Shown here: one piece after another, positions 39,091 through 46,599 of the stretch | Layout: every line of letters begins with the position of its first letter | Numbering within the stretch: the first letter of the stretch is position 1 | Origin: Paenibacillus aceris | GTDB lineage: Bacteria; Bacillota; Bacilli; Paenibacillales; NBRC-103111 | Assembly (NCBI RefSeq): GCF_017874035.1 | Contig: NZ_JAGGKV010000004.1 | Span: forward strand, 372,001 to 436,000 | Direction of reading: 5' to 3' | DNA: 64,000 nt | The notes under the pieces: model-generated | What the model saw: only the letters and a program-made list of their open reading frames with translations | Databases searched by the model: none | What the model was told of the DNA's origin: nothing | Position numbers and translations under genes: made by a program

Positions 39091-40527
39091 ATGTGGAAAC
39101 CTGATCGCAATAGTAAAAAGGCTCTTTATGAGCAAATTGCCGACCATCTCGAGCAAAGAATTTCATATGGGGAGTTTCCTCCGGGTAGTTTGCTGCCCTC
39201 TGAGCGGAAACTTGCTGAACAATTTGATGTGAACCGCAGCACCGTCATTTCTGCATTCGCCGAACTTCGATCACTTGGGATCATCGAAAGTCGCACTGGT
39301 AGCGGGACTCGGGTAAGTACCTCCAAATGGGGGGCCACTCCAAAGCATACTCCAAACTGGAGTCGGTTTGCCGAAGGAGGAAGCTTTCTTCCGAACCTGC
39401 CCTTTTTGCGAAGGATCCGCGAAGCGTTAGCTCAAAATCCATCACTGATCGATTTTGCGAGCCCTGAACTATCTGCTGATTTGGCACCCACAGATGAAAT
39501 CGCTGCATTAATGAGTAAAAATGCCTATACGTCCTATATGGGTTACGATAACCCTCAAGGTTCAACTCTATTAAGAGAGGCTTTAGTAGAATATCTGAAC
39601 AATTATCGAGGAATTAAGACAACGGAATCCTCCATTCTTATCACATCGGGATCTCAGCAATCGTTATTTTTAATCACGCAATGTCTTCTGTCTCCAGGTG
39701 ATGCAGTTGCAATTGAAGATCCTTCCTACTGCTATTCGCTGCCTATGTTTCAATCAGCTGGTCTTCGTTTGTTCCGCCTGCCGGTCGACAATCATGGCAT
39801 AGAACCAGAAGATATTCGCGCTTTATATAAAAAACATCGAATTAAGATGGTGTTCTTGAATCCGAGCTACCAGAACCCAACTGGAACGGTACTAAGTGAT
39901 GAAAGGCGCAAACGTCTTCTTGATATCATTTGTGAATTAGGACTTCCTGTTGTGGAAGATGATCCATACAGCTTAACATCTTATGAGGGCACCCCTCCTT
40001 TGCCACTCAAATCAATGGATACTATGGGTTCAATTCTATATATTGGCTCATTCTCCAAGATCGCAGCCTCTGGCTTACGGATAGGTTGGATGGTAGCGCC
40101 CCGTTCCATTGTGGAACGACTTGCCGATGCTAGACAACAGATGGATTTTGGATTAAGCATCATTCCGCAACTAGTAGCGGGACAATTTTTACAGTCATCT
40201 TATTTAGATCCCCATTTGGAGCGATTGCGTATCCAACTTCAATTTAAACGGGATTTACTCATCGAATCCCTGGAGAAGGAGCTTTCAGGTCTGATTGAAT
40301 ACGTAGCGCCAAAAGGGGGATTGCATTTCTGGTGCAAATTGATCCCGAATATTCCGGACGCTAAATTGTTGGAAGAATCAATTAAGAAAGGAATTATATT
40401 TGTACCCGGGAGTGTGTATGGATCTGATTCGGGTTACGTGCGGTTTACATTCGCCAGAACGAAGCCGGAGGACATTGAACCGGGGATAGCCAGATTTGCT
40501 AGGGCATTACGTGAGTTGACTGAATGA
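39091..40527 (+). CDS. MocR-type regulator (GntR HTH fused to class I aminotransferase)
   Basis: A 478-residue protein. Residues 1-70 form a GntR winged helix (LYEQIADHLEQRISYGEFPPGSLLPSERKLAEQFDVNRSTV), and ~110-478 is a PLP-binding aminotransferase fold with NPSYQNPTG, DDPYS and the PLP-binding Lys323 in SFSKIAASGLRIGW. AAGGGGA lies seven bases before ATG 39091; the TTG-opened frame upstream lacks a site. MocR proteins usually control PLP, GABA or D-Ala-D-Ala metabolism genes next to them; here the divergent neighbours are only the two tiny membrane peptides. Confidence 0.93.
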   Translation: MWKPDRNSKKALYEQIADHLEQRISYGEFPPGSLLPSERKLAEQFDVNRSTVISAFAELRSLGIIESRTGSGTRVSTSKWGATPKHTPNWSRFAEGGSFLPNLPFLRRIREALAQNPSLIDFASPELSADLAPTDEIAALMSKNAYTSYMGYDNPQGSTLLREALVEYLNNYRGIKTTESSILITSGSQQSLFLITQCLLSPGDAVAIEDPSYCYSLPMFQSAGLRLFRLPVDNHGIEPEDIRALYKKHRIKMVFLNPSYQNPTGTVLSDERRKRLLDIICELGLPVVEDDPYSLTSYEGTPPLPLKSMDTMGSILYIGSFSKIAASGLRIGWMVAPRSIVERLADARQQMDFGLSIIPQLVAGQFLQSSYLDPHLERLRIQLQFKRDLLIESLEKELSGLIEYVAPKGGLHFWCKLIPNIPDAKLLEESIKKGIIFVPGSVYGSDSGYVRFTFARTKPEDIEPGIARFARALRELTE

Positions 40528-40549
40528 AGAAGTTCCCTCGAGAAGGTAA

Positions 40550-40581
40550 AGAGATCTCTCAGCTAATGCTAAGAGATCTCT
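40550..40581. terminator. Hairpin after the MocR gene
   Basis: AGAGATCTCTCAGC, TAAT, GCTAAGAGATCTCT: 14-bp arms with one mismatch, 23 bases after the stop. It lacks a T run. Confidence 0.5.
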
Positions 40582-40606
40582 AGCTATGTATATTAGGTCA
40601 TTGCAA

Positions 40607-40801
40607 TCATACTAGATTTGCCGATTTAGAAAGCCGACTCAAACTAACTTTAGTCCCCTCGCGGATAGAACGATATACGGCATCTATTAATTCAGCAAGC
40701 TGTATGCCTTCTTCCAATCCGCTTAAAGGAGCCACTTCCGTTTCTGTAGCTTGTCCATCAATCTTGAGTAACCATGCATCGAGCGAAGTTACTATATCCA
40801 T
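40607..40801 (-). pseudogene. C-terminal fragment of a Gfo/Idh/MocA-type dehydrogenase
   Basis: A 64-codon frame whose end, LSGLEEGIQLAELIDAVYRSIREGTKVSLS, matches the conserved C-terminal helix of sugar dehydrogenases of the Gfo/Idh/MocA family. The Rossmann domain and catalytic region (more than 250 residues) are missing, and no ribosome site precedes the ATG. A perfect cre box lies 17 bases before it, so a deletion may have joined the gene's promoter to its tail. Confidence 0.65.
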
Positions 40802-40817
40802 AACACGCGCGTTCTTC

Positions 40818-40831
40818 TGAAAGCGTTCACA
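40818..40831 (+). promoter_or_regulatory. Perfect cre box beside a dehydrogenase remnant
   Basis: TGAAAGCGTTCACA matches TGWAANCGNTNWCA at 14 of 14 positions. Only a truncated gene now lies downstream, so the site is probably a relic of a catabolite-repressed sugar gene. Confidence 0.65.
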
Positions 40832-40894
40832 TACCTGAAAACTACAATATCATCCCACAAATCTATACTTAGGGGAATGCTGACCGTTAGCACA

Positions 40895-40928
40895 ACAGGC
40901 CACTGAGTTTATCACCGGCAGCCTGTTT
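40895..40928. terminator. Hairpin downstream of the SnoaL-like gene
   Basis: AACAGGC, 20-base loop, GCCTGTT. There is no strong T run; it is a possible weak terminator for the minus-strand gene. Confidence 0.35.
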
Positions 40929-40964
40929 GATCTTTGTTATGAAGTTATCGTTTTCATATCCACA

Positions 40965-41339
40965 TCAGAACATGCCATTCTCATTGGGAGACTTCTCCGG
41001 TATGGGCTGTCCCACATCCCAGAATTCGACGATCAGATCGTTATTGAAGCGGAAAATATGAACCACAGCTCCTCCGATGTCCTCTTGCCTTTGCTTTACA
41101 TGGGAGTGTACCGCAACAATATTACCCTCTTCGATGGCACATTTGACCTCAAGGATTTTGTGAGGATTCTTGGCGGCGTTCTCTTCCATTGCGAGCATAA
41201 GAGAATCTGCGTCTCCACGGAAAAAGGGATTATGATGGAGGAATTCAGGACCAATGTAGCTCCGGTATGCTTCACGCACGTCCCCCGACGCCACCAATTG
41301 CAAAAACGATACAGCCTTCTCCTTGTTAGAGCTCATCAT
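40965..41339 (-). CDS. SnoaL/NTF2-like protein
   Basis: A 124-residue cone-shaped NTF2-fold protein: ASGDVREAYRSYIGPEFLHHNPFFRGDADSLMLAMEENAAKNPHKILEVKCAIEEGNIVAVHSHVK, then VVHIFRFNNDLIVEFWDVGQPIPE. The HHNP and WDVGQ segments are typical of the SnoaL-like polyketide cyclase/uncharacterised ester group. AAGGGAG lies seven bases before the ATG. The enzymatic role is unknown. Confidence 0.9.
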   Translation of the reverse strand: MMSSNKEKAVSFLQLVASGDVREAYRSYIGPEFLHHNPFFRGDADSLMLAMEENAAKNPHKILEVKCAIEEGNIVAVHSHVKQRQEDIGGAVVHIFRFNNDLIVEFWDVGQPIPEKSPNENGMF

Positions 41340-41652
41340 TGCAGATCTCCCTTTATATAAAGTTCATTATTCCTCTAAAAATTTTATCATATGGGGGTGG
41401 AGACATTCAAATTCGGTTCGGCGGTGCGGCCAACCCATTCTTTCAATGGCATTAAATAAGCGCCAACAGCAATCCACAATTCTCACCTGTCAACTAGGGA
41501 TTAATATTTAAATGAGAAACAGTCTTCACAGGCTATCGTCTGCGCCGCTAAACATCAACCATTACTTATTGACACCTTTCATCTTAGCTGATATATTTCA
41601 TTAAAACATACTATTCCTATATGAATTAAAAATTTGGAGGTGTTTCATTCTT
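41340..41652. other. Intergenic region before the secreted SLH-like protein
   Basis: 313 bases, divergent promoters expected. No credible gene; the short frames here lack ribosome sites. Confidence 0.5.
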
Positions 41653-42990
41653 ATGAAACCATTGAAATCCCGCAAGCCCTTGCAAATAGCCGTTTTAACA
41701 GCTGTCCTCCTATCCTCAGTAAGCACTTTAAGCAGTGCGGCTGCAGCGAGTGACTCAGCAGTCTCATACAAGCAGTTTTTGAATGATCAGTATGCCTTCA
41801 CCTTGTCAGATTCCTTATCAAAAGGCGATTTTGTTATCGCAGTGAGCCGAATCTTGAAAGCGGAAGCGAAAGATCAGACCAATGCATTTACAGACTTACA
41901 AAAGGACAGTCCTTATTACAAAGCAGCGCTTGCTTTACACGAAAAAGGTATTCTATCCGAAGGCAAGCTGCAGGGTGATCAGCCGCTTACCCAGCTCCAG
42001 GCGACTTTTATTGCTTTAAAAGCCTCCGGCTTGAAAGAACTCGCCTATACCTACCCAAAGGATAAAATCAAGACTGCTCTGGCTAAAGTACATATTGATT
42101 ACGATCAAAACAATCAATTAACGCTGCAAGCCGCCCAAGAGCTGGCCGCCGCAATTGATACTGGTCTTGTCTCTTCTGGTTTCGAAGCGGATGCGGCGGC
42201 GAGTCAAAGCTTTGCTAGCGAACTGCTTGGTAAGATTCTGACTTTCAACGGACAATATAAGCATTATCTTGGAACGACTTCCGATGATGATATTTTCCGT
42301 AAAATTAACGATGCCTGGCGTACGGAGGATCTAATTTCATCAACAGATTTGCGTTCTGTTTTCGATGAAGCCTTGAAAAAGAATCTCATTACCGGCTACA
42401 ACTTGAAGGATTCTCGTTTCGATGCAAACTTTGATCCAAAGCAATCACTCACCTATGGACATTCTGACATTACGCATGCGATTCAGCTAATAGGATTGCT
42501 GCGCAGCGAGAACATCCAGGCGAAAGTACAGCTGGAGCCCAAAACGTCTGCCTTCATCTATTTGAAGGAATGGGGCGAGCCGACACAAACCGACGATTAT
42601 CAAGTCGTCCAAATCGAGAACGGCAATTTCATAGCTTATGCCAAGGAATACGACATTGAGTTCGAATTCGATAACGTTGAGCAAAAGAACAAGTTCCAGC
42701 AGATCATTTTCCAGTATGCTAAAAAGAACAGTAATGACCAGACAGGACTCATTTATTCTTCCTGGTGGCAGCCACTCTACTATTCATTATCAGATGTAAA
42801 AGACTATAAAGTGATTGCAAACAATAAAGTCAGTAAAGGCCATTATTATGCACAGTCCTTCTCCCTCAGCGATAAATCTGACGAAGTTGTTACTGGCCTA
42901 AAGAAAATCAACGCCAGCTTGAACGTCGACTCCTATAAGTTCTGGGTGGACGAACCCTTCTACAATTATCTGCTAGGTGATTATAAATAA
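41653..42990 (+). CDS. Secreted protein with SLH-like repeats
   Basis: A 445-residue exported protein with a signal peptide (MKPLKSRKPLQIAVLTAVLLSSVSTLSSAAAAS). Residues ~40-190 look like degenerate surface-layer homology repeats (SKGDFVIAVSRIL, FTDLQKDSPYYKAALALHEKGILSEGKLQGDQPLTQLQATFIAL), which would tether it to wall polysaccharide. The middle (YGHSDITHAIQLIGLLRSENIQAKVQLEPKTSAF) resembles the helix of a transglutaminase-like fold without an evident catalytic Cys. GGAGG precedes the ATG, a terminator follows. Function unknown; likely a cell-surface protein. Confidence 0.75.
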   Translation: MKPLKSRKPLQIAVLTAVLLSSVSTLSSAAAASDSAVSYKQFLNDQYAFTLSDSLSKGDFVIAVSRILKAEAKDQTNAFTDLQKDSPYYKAALALHEKGILSEGKLQGDQPLTQLQATFIALKASGLKELAYTYPKDKIKTALAKVHIDYDQNNQLTLQAAQELAAAIDTGLVSSGFEADAAASQSFASELLGKILTFNGQYKHYLGTTSDDDIFRKINDAWRTEDLISSTDLRSVFDEALKKNLITGYNLKDSRFDANFDPKQSLTYGHSDITHAIQLIGLLRSENIQAKVQLEPKTSAFIYLKEWGEPTQTDDYQVVQIENGNFIAYAKEYDIEFEFDNVEQKNKFQQIIFQYAKKNSNDQTGLIYSSWWQPLYYSLSDVKDYKVIANNKVSKGHYYAQSFSLSDKSDEVVTGLKKINASLNVDSYKFWVDEPFYNYLLGDYK

Positions 42991-42995
42991 CAAAT

Positions 42996-43042
42996 AAAAA
43001 CAGTTGCCCGGGATTTTTATTCTCCCGATCAACTGTTTTTTT
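42996..43042. terminator. Bidirectional terminator
   Basis: AAAAACAGTTG, GGGA, loop, TCCC, CAACTGTTTTTTT between convergent genes. Confidence 0.85.
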
Positions 43043-43049
43043 ATATAGA

Positions 43050-44000
43050 TTATTGGAGTGAATTTATTACGTTTCTTTTCAGCTTCCTGTCTAACATGGT
43101 TTTTATGTCTCTAACCAGTTGTACAGATGCCTCTATTTCTACTTTCCTTGTTGAGACACTTTCAACACTACAACCAACAGGGATTCCTTTTTCCAATGCA
43201 AAATCTAAAATCTCTTCGAAGATTCTTTGAGACAATTTGATTGATTTTTCCAGTACATCATTTGAGTATTTCAGTTCATTTTCTAACCATGTTGGTATAC
43301 TTATTCCTAACCATTTCATGAATTCTAACGTTCTTTCTGATCCACAGGGGGCTAGATTGAATAAAATGGGTACCATTTCTAAATCGTTATTTGTAAAGAA
43401 ATAAAAGTAATCGGAAAGGAAATTTTTCGATGCCTCTATATCATATGTTGCCTGTGATACGAAAAAAGCACACCCGTTTATTATCTTATTTCTAACTCGT
43501 AGGTGCTCATCTTTCTTTTTCATGTGTCTTTCAGGTATGACAACTCCCCCAAAAGTTAAGTTGCTATTAAATCTCTTACTTAATATAGAAGCCTCAGAAA
43601 GATCTAAGTTAATCTCCTGCTTACTTGAAGAAGCACCTACATATACGGAGTATCTTTCTCGGTCCGTGTCGGCCATTACCCATTTCGAGAACTGTTCTTC
43701 ACTATATCCACCTACGCAACGATATATGATTTTGGGAATTCGTATATCATTTAAATATTCATCGCTATATGTTCCAGGATCAATAGTTGGCAAATACGGA
43801 AATGGCCTTTGTTGTTCTACTCGATCCATTTCTTCCTGAACATCGTAAAGAATTAATGCATCTATATCGAGATCATTTAATCTTTCAACTTGCTTCTGTG
43901 CAATCTCTGCTATCTTTTCTGGGGTATTAGCTATCTTCGGCGGCGTCATCCCATATGTTAAAATTCCCGCCTTTTTACCTAATATTTTTTCTTTTAGCAT
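43050..44000 (-). CDS. MetF-like (methylenetetrahydrofolate reductase family) protein
   Basis: A 316-residue TIM-barrel-type protein beginning LKEKILGKKAGILTYGMTPPK, with LNDLDIDALILYDVQEE, LTFGGVVIPERH, GCAFFVSQATYDIEASKNFL and PCGSERTLEFMKWLGISIP. These match the MetF family core (FVSQ..Y). It is not next to methionine or folate genes. The frame opens at GTG 44006, but ATG 44000 has GGAGG ten bases upstream. A 16-bp perfect palindrome lies in its promoter region. The true substrate is uncertain. Confidence 0.8.
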   Translation of the reverse strand: MLKEKILGKKAGILTYGMTPPKIANTPEKIAEIAQKQVERLNDLDIDALILYDVQEEMDRVEQQRPFPYLPTIDPGTYSDEYLNDIRIPKIIYRCVGGYSEEQFSKWVMADTDRERYSVYVGASSSKQEINLDLSEASILSKRFNSNLTFGGVVIPERHMKKKDEHLRVRNKIINGCAFFVSQATYDIEASKNFLSDYFYFFTNNDLEMVPILFNLAPCGSERTLEFMKWLGISIPTWLENELKYSNDVLEKSIKLSQRIFEEILDFALEKGIPVGCSVESVSTRKVEIEASVQLVRDIKTMLDRKLKRNVINSLQ

Positions 44001-44033
44001 ATCCACTTAACCTCCATAACGGTAATACATATA

Positions 44034-44049
44034 GTAATGATATCATTAC
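44034..44049. promoter_or_regulatory. Perfect 16-bp palindrome upstream of the MetF-like gene
   Basis: GTAATGATATCATTAC is fully self-complementary and lies 34 bases before the start codon; a related GGTAAT half-site lies at 44021. It is a likely operator for a dimeric regulator, identity unknown. Confidence 0.6.
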
Positions 44050-44157
44050 CTATCGGCTAAAAGATAACTTGTATTTCCTATATCCTGCTATAGTCTGAAG
44101 CTATAACTAAATCAACAATGACAGAGACCTCTCTACTCCGTCACACTTGGGTTAATC

Positions 44158-44958
44158 CTAAGGTTTTGGTTTGTACAGTATTGAACAAGCTTGTTTAATA
44201 AATTCTCTTTCCTCTGTTGTCAGAGTGTACATCTGCGGCTTCTTATCCTTGGGTAATGCATTGAAATTCTCCCAAGACTTCTTCATTCCACCGAGTATTT
44301 CTTCATCCCATCCTTGAGAAAGTTGTCTGTTTAAGTCCATCAAATACTTCGCAAGACTCAGTGCCTCTTGACTGGCTGGATCTGTGTTTTTTACCACCAG
44401 CCTCCGCAGCTCATCTCTAAAATAACCATACTGTTGATGTAACTCCTCTGTAAATTTTTGCTGTCCCAGCTTCCTCAAAGCTTCCTCTGAATAAGATTGT
44501 TTCGTTAAAGACCGCAAAGTTGTGCGTTCTTCAGAAGTCAAATATTTGTTTACCCACTCTGGCTTTAAATCCATTTGAATCACCTCGATTATATTGACAA
44601 TTGCTTCAAAATCTAATTTTTCATTTTCCATTTTTTCGATTTTCTCAATTGCTGCAATGATGGAGTCAATCTGCCGCCGCTTATCAAACAACATTTCCTT
44701 CTGCTCTCTAAGTGCATTTGGGAACCCGCTTACTCCTTTATTTATGAGAGTTTTGATTCCCGCTAATGAAAAGCCAAGATATTTTAGGGCTAAAATTTGT
44801 TGTAATCTCACGAGATCGTCGTCTGAATATAATCTGTACCCAGCTTGGGTGAATCCCGAGGGAGAAAGTAACCCTTTTTTATCGTAAAATTGAAGTGTTC
44901 TCACGGAAACAGACGATTTCTTGGCAAACTCATTCGTTTGATATAATTTTTTACTCAC
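44158..44958 (-). CDS. MerR-family regulator with TipA-like ligand domain
   Basis: A 266-residue regulator. The N-terminal MerR helix-turn-helix and wing reads YQTNEFAKKSSVSVRTLQFYDKKGLLSPSGFTQAGYRLYSDDDLVRLQQILALKYLGFSLAGIKTLI, followed by a coiled-coil dimerisation helix to ~115. The C-terminal all-helical TipAS-type domain (~140-260) in this family binds peptide antibiotics or drugs. The start is GTG with GGAGG eight bases before. Its own promoter has a 19-base spacer with a dyad, so autoactivation is expected; no pump gene is adjacent. Confidence 0.92.
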   Translation of the reverse strand: MSKKLYQTNEFAKKSSVSVRTLQFYDKKGLLSPSGFTQAGYRLYSDDDLVRLQQILALKYLGFSLAGIKTLINKGVSGFPNALREQKEMLFDKRRQIDSIIAAIEKIEKMENEKLDFEAIVNIIEVIQMDLKPEWVNKYLTSEERTTLRSLTKQSYSEEALRKLGQQKFTEELHQQYGYFRDELRRLVVKNTDPASQEALSLAKYLMDLNRQLSQGWDEEILGGMKKSWENFNALPKDKKPQMYTLTTEEREFIKQACSILYKPKP

Positions 44959-44981
44959 TACCAGATCCTCCTTCCAAGATT

Positions 44982-45012
44982 AAGATAGAGTATTACGTAG
45001 CGTCATACTCAA
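44982..45012 (-). promoter_or_regulatory. MerR-type promoter with 19-base spacer
   Basis: On the minus strand TTGAGT (45007-45012), exactly 19 bases, TATCTT (44982-44987). The dyad GAGTAT-ACG-CGT-ATACTC is centred on the spacer. Overlong spacing with an internal dyad is diagnostic of MerR activation by DNA twisting. Confidence 0.85.
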
Positions 45013-45064
45013 GTATTTTTTGTTAAACAATTTCCTATTCACATTTCGGATTTTTATTAAATGA

Positions 45065-45105
45065 CTAACGTAGTTGTAAATTATTCAATTAACGTTCTAC
45101 GTTAG
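45065..45105. promoter_or_regulatory. Inverted repeat upstream of the MerR gene
   Basis: CTAACGTAG and CTACGTTAG are perfect 9-bp arms 23 bases apart. They share the ACGTA core with the MerR dyad, so this may be a second binding site. Confidence 0.4.
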
Positions 45106-45120
45106 CCCAGAATTAATTAG

Positions 45121-45157
45121 AAAACGGAGCCCGCAAAGCCGCGGCACTCCGTTTTTG
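45121..45157. terminator. Terminator of the DUF4317 gene
   Basis: AAAACGGAG pairs with CTCCGTTTT around a GC-rich loop, about 28 bases after the minus-strand stop. Confidence 0.65.
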
Positions 45158-45184
45158 TTGTTGCAGAATTCGTTAGAAAATACT

Positions 45185-46348
45185 TTACAACGTCTCCGTA
45201 CTGAGCGTAAATCCTTCGATCACGACGTCTTCGTCAACCTCGATCAAGATACATCGTTTTCCTTGATAATTCACCTGTCTGACGTACTTTAAATCTTGCG
45301 GACTGACCGTAATTGTAGCTACTTTTGTATCAATTCTAATCGATTTCGAAGTGAACTTCGGAAGGACGCTGCTCGCTTTTATTTCATAGTTTTTGTCGTC
45401 CACGACATTTTGAAACGCTCGTTCCACCTTTTCACTCGTCACGTCCTCCACGCCACTCAACGTCAGCATGCGTTCCACATCTTTATAATCCAGCTTTGCC
45501 GGCTCTTCCTCCTCGTTGGATTCGATGACCCGATGGATTTCCTCATACACATGAGCGATTGTAGCGACATCAATTTGTTCCCCCGTCACTTCTTTCACGA
45601 TGTCTTCGAAAATAGTTCTCTCTTCTATCGCAGTCACGGTCTTCTCTGCATTTAAGACTTGCTCGATGAATTGGAAATTCGGTTCATTTGCTCTCCCCGT
45701 GCAATACAAAATGCGATTTACGTCGGAATAGTTATCCGTCACGCTAGGGTAGAAAAAACCTTGCTCCGGCGTGTTCAATTTGATGATTGGGTCTACGAAG
45801 ACATTATACTTGAATTCTCTCTCGACATAATCAAACATGAGCGTTTTCCGCTGTTGCTCCGTGGAATTCACGCTGCACAGAATGAACAAATTCGCGAACA
45901 TTTCGTCCTTTTCGCTCTGCTCGGCTTCTTCGTTCCTCGCCTTGGTCGGGCGGGAATATTGTCCGCGGACAAATGTAATTACCGTATCTTGTTCATATAC
46001 GGTATCCACCAACATTTTCTCAACTAACAAGAGCATTAGATCCTGCCATTCTTCCGGATTACCGGTCACCAAACCTTGATGGAGAAGCACCTGCGTAGGC
46101 TGTTCCGCTTCCTCCTGAAATTTTAACTCGAACATCTTCTGATCTAATTCGCCGGTCAGCAGTTTTTTAAAATTAGCCATATATAGTTCCTGCTTCTCCC
46201 GGTCCACTAGGGCGAACGGCTGACGCTCGTAATGGTAGATCTCGTTGCTTTCCTTCATAATATACACGTTAAAAATTTCGAAAAGTTTAAGCATCTCATT
46301 ATCCAATTTAAAATGCTTGCGAATATGCGCGATTTCTTTCTTTATCAT
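45185..46348 (-). CDS. DUF4317 family protein
   Basis: A 387-residue acidic cytosolic protein starting MIKKEIAHIRKHFKLDNEMLKLFEIFNVYIMKESNEIYHYE, the conserved opening of DUF4317. The family is common in Firmicutes and has no known function; no catalytic motif stands out. AGGAG lies 14 bases before the ATG. Monocistronic with a terminator. Confidence 0.85.
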   Translation of the reverse strand: MIKKEIAHIRKHFKLDNEMLKLFEIFNVYIMKESNEIYHYERQPFALVDREKQELYMANFKKLLTGELDQKMFELKFQEEAEQPTQVLLHQGLVTGNPEEWQDLMLLLVEKMLVDTVYEQDTVITFVRGQYSRPTKARNEEAEQSEKDEMFANLFILCSVNSTEQQRKTLMFDYVEREFKYNVFVDPIIKLNTPEQGFFYPSVTDNYSDVNRILYCTGRANEPNFQFIEQVLNAEKTVTAIEERTIFEDIVKEVTGEQIDVATIAHVYEEIHRVIESNEEEEPAKLDYKDVERMLTLSGVEDVTSEKVERAFQNVVDDKNYEIKASSVLPKFTSKSIRIDTKVATITVSPQDLKYVRQVNYQGKRCILIEVDEDVVIEGFTLSTETL

Positions 46349-46534
46349 AATCCGTCAGTCAACTCCTAAGAAGTGAAATAGCCTTACCAGAATAAACCTA
46401 TGTACATGTGCTCTCCTCACTTGGATGAATTACTTCCTGTATGTTAAATCATAATCATAGATTTCTCAACAATTTTGAGAATCTATCCTCACTACTTCTG
46501 AAAATCCCCTCAAATATGATGACACCACGGATCA

Positions 46535-46566
46535 CAAAAAATAGGAGGAGAACATACTCTCCCCCT
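46535..46566 (-). terminator. Terminator of the third dockerin protein gene
   Basis: On the minus strand GGGGGAGAG, loop, CTCCTCCT then ATTTTTTG; imperfect stem, 30-odd bases after the stop. Confidence 0.5.
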
Positions 46567-46599
46567 TGGTATTACTTCCGGCACTAAGTCTCGGAATCG

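Noticed and set aside
41323..41511. 62-codon plus-strand frame
   Set aside because: No ribosome site, overlaps the SnoaL-like start, no recognisable features.
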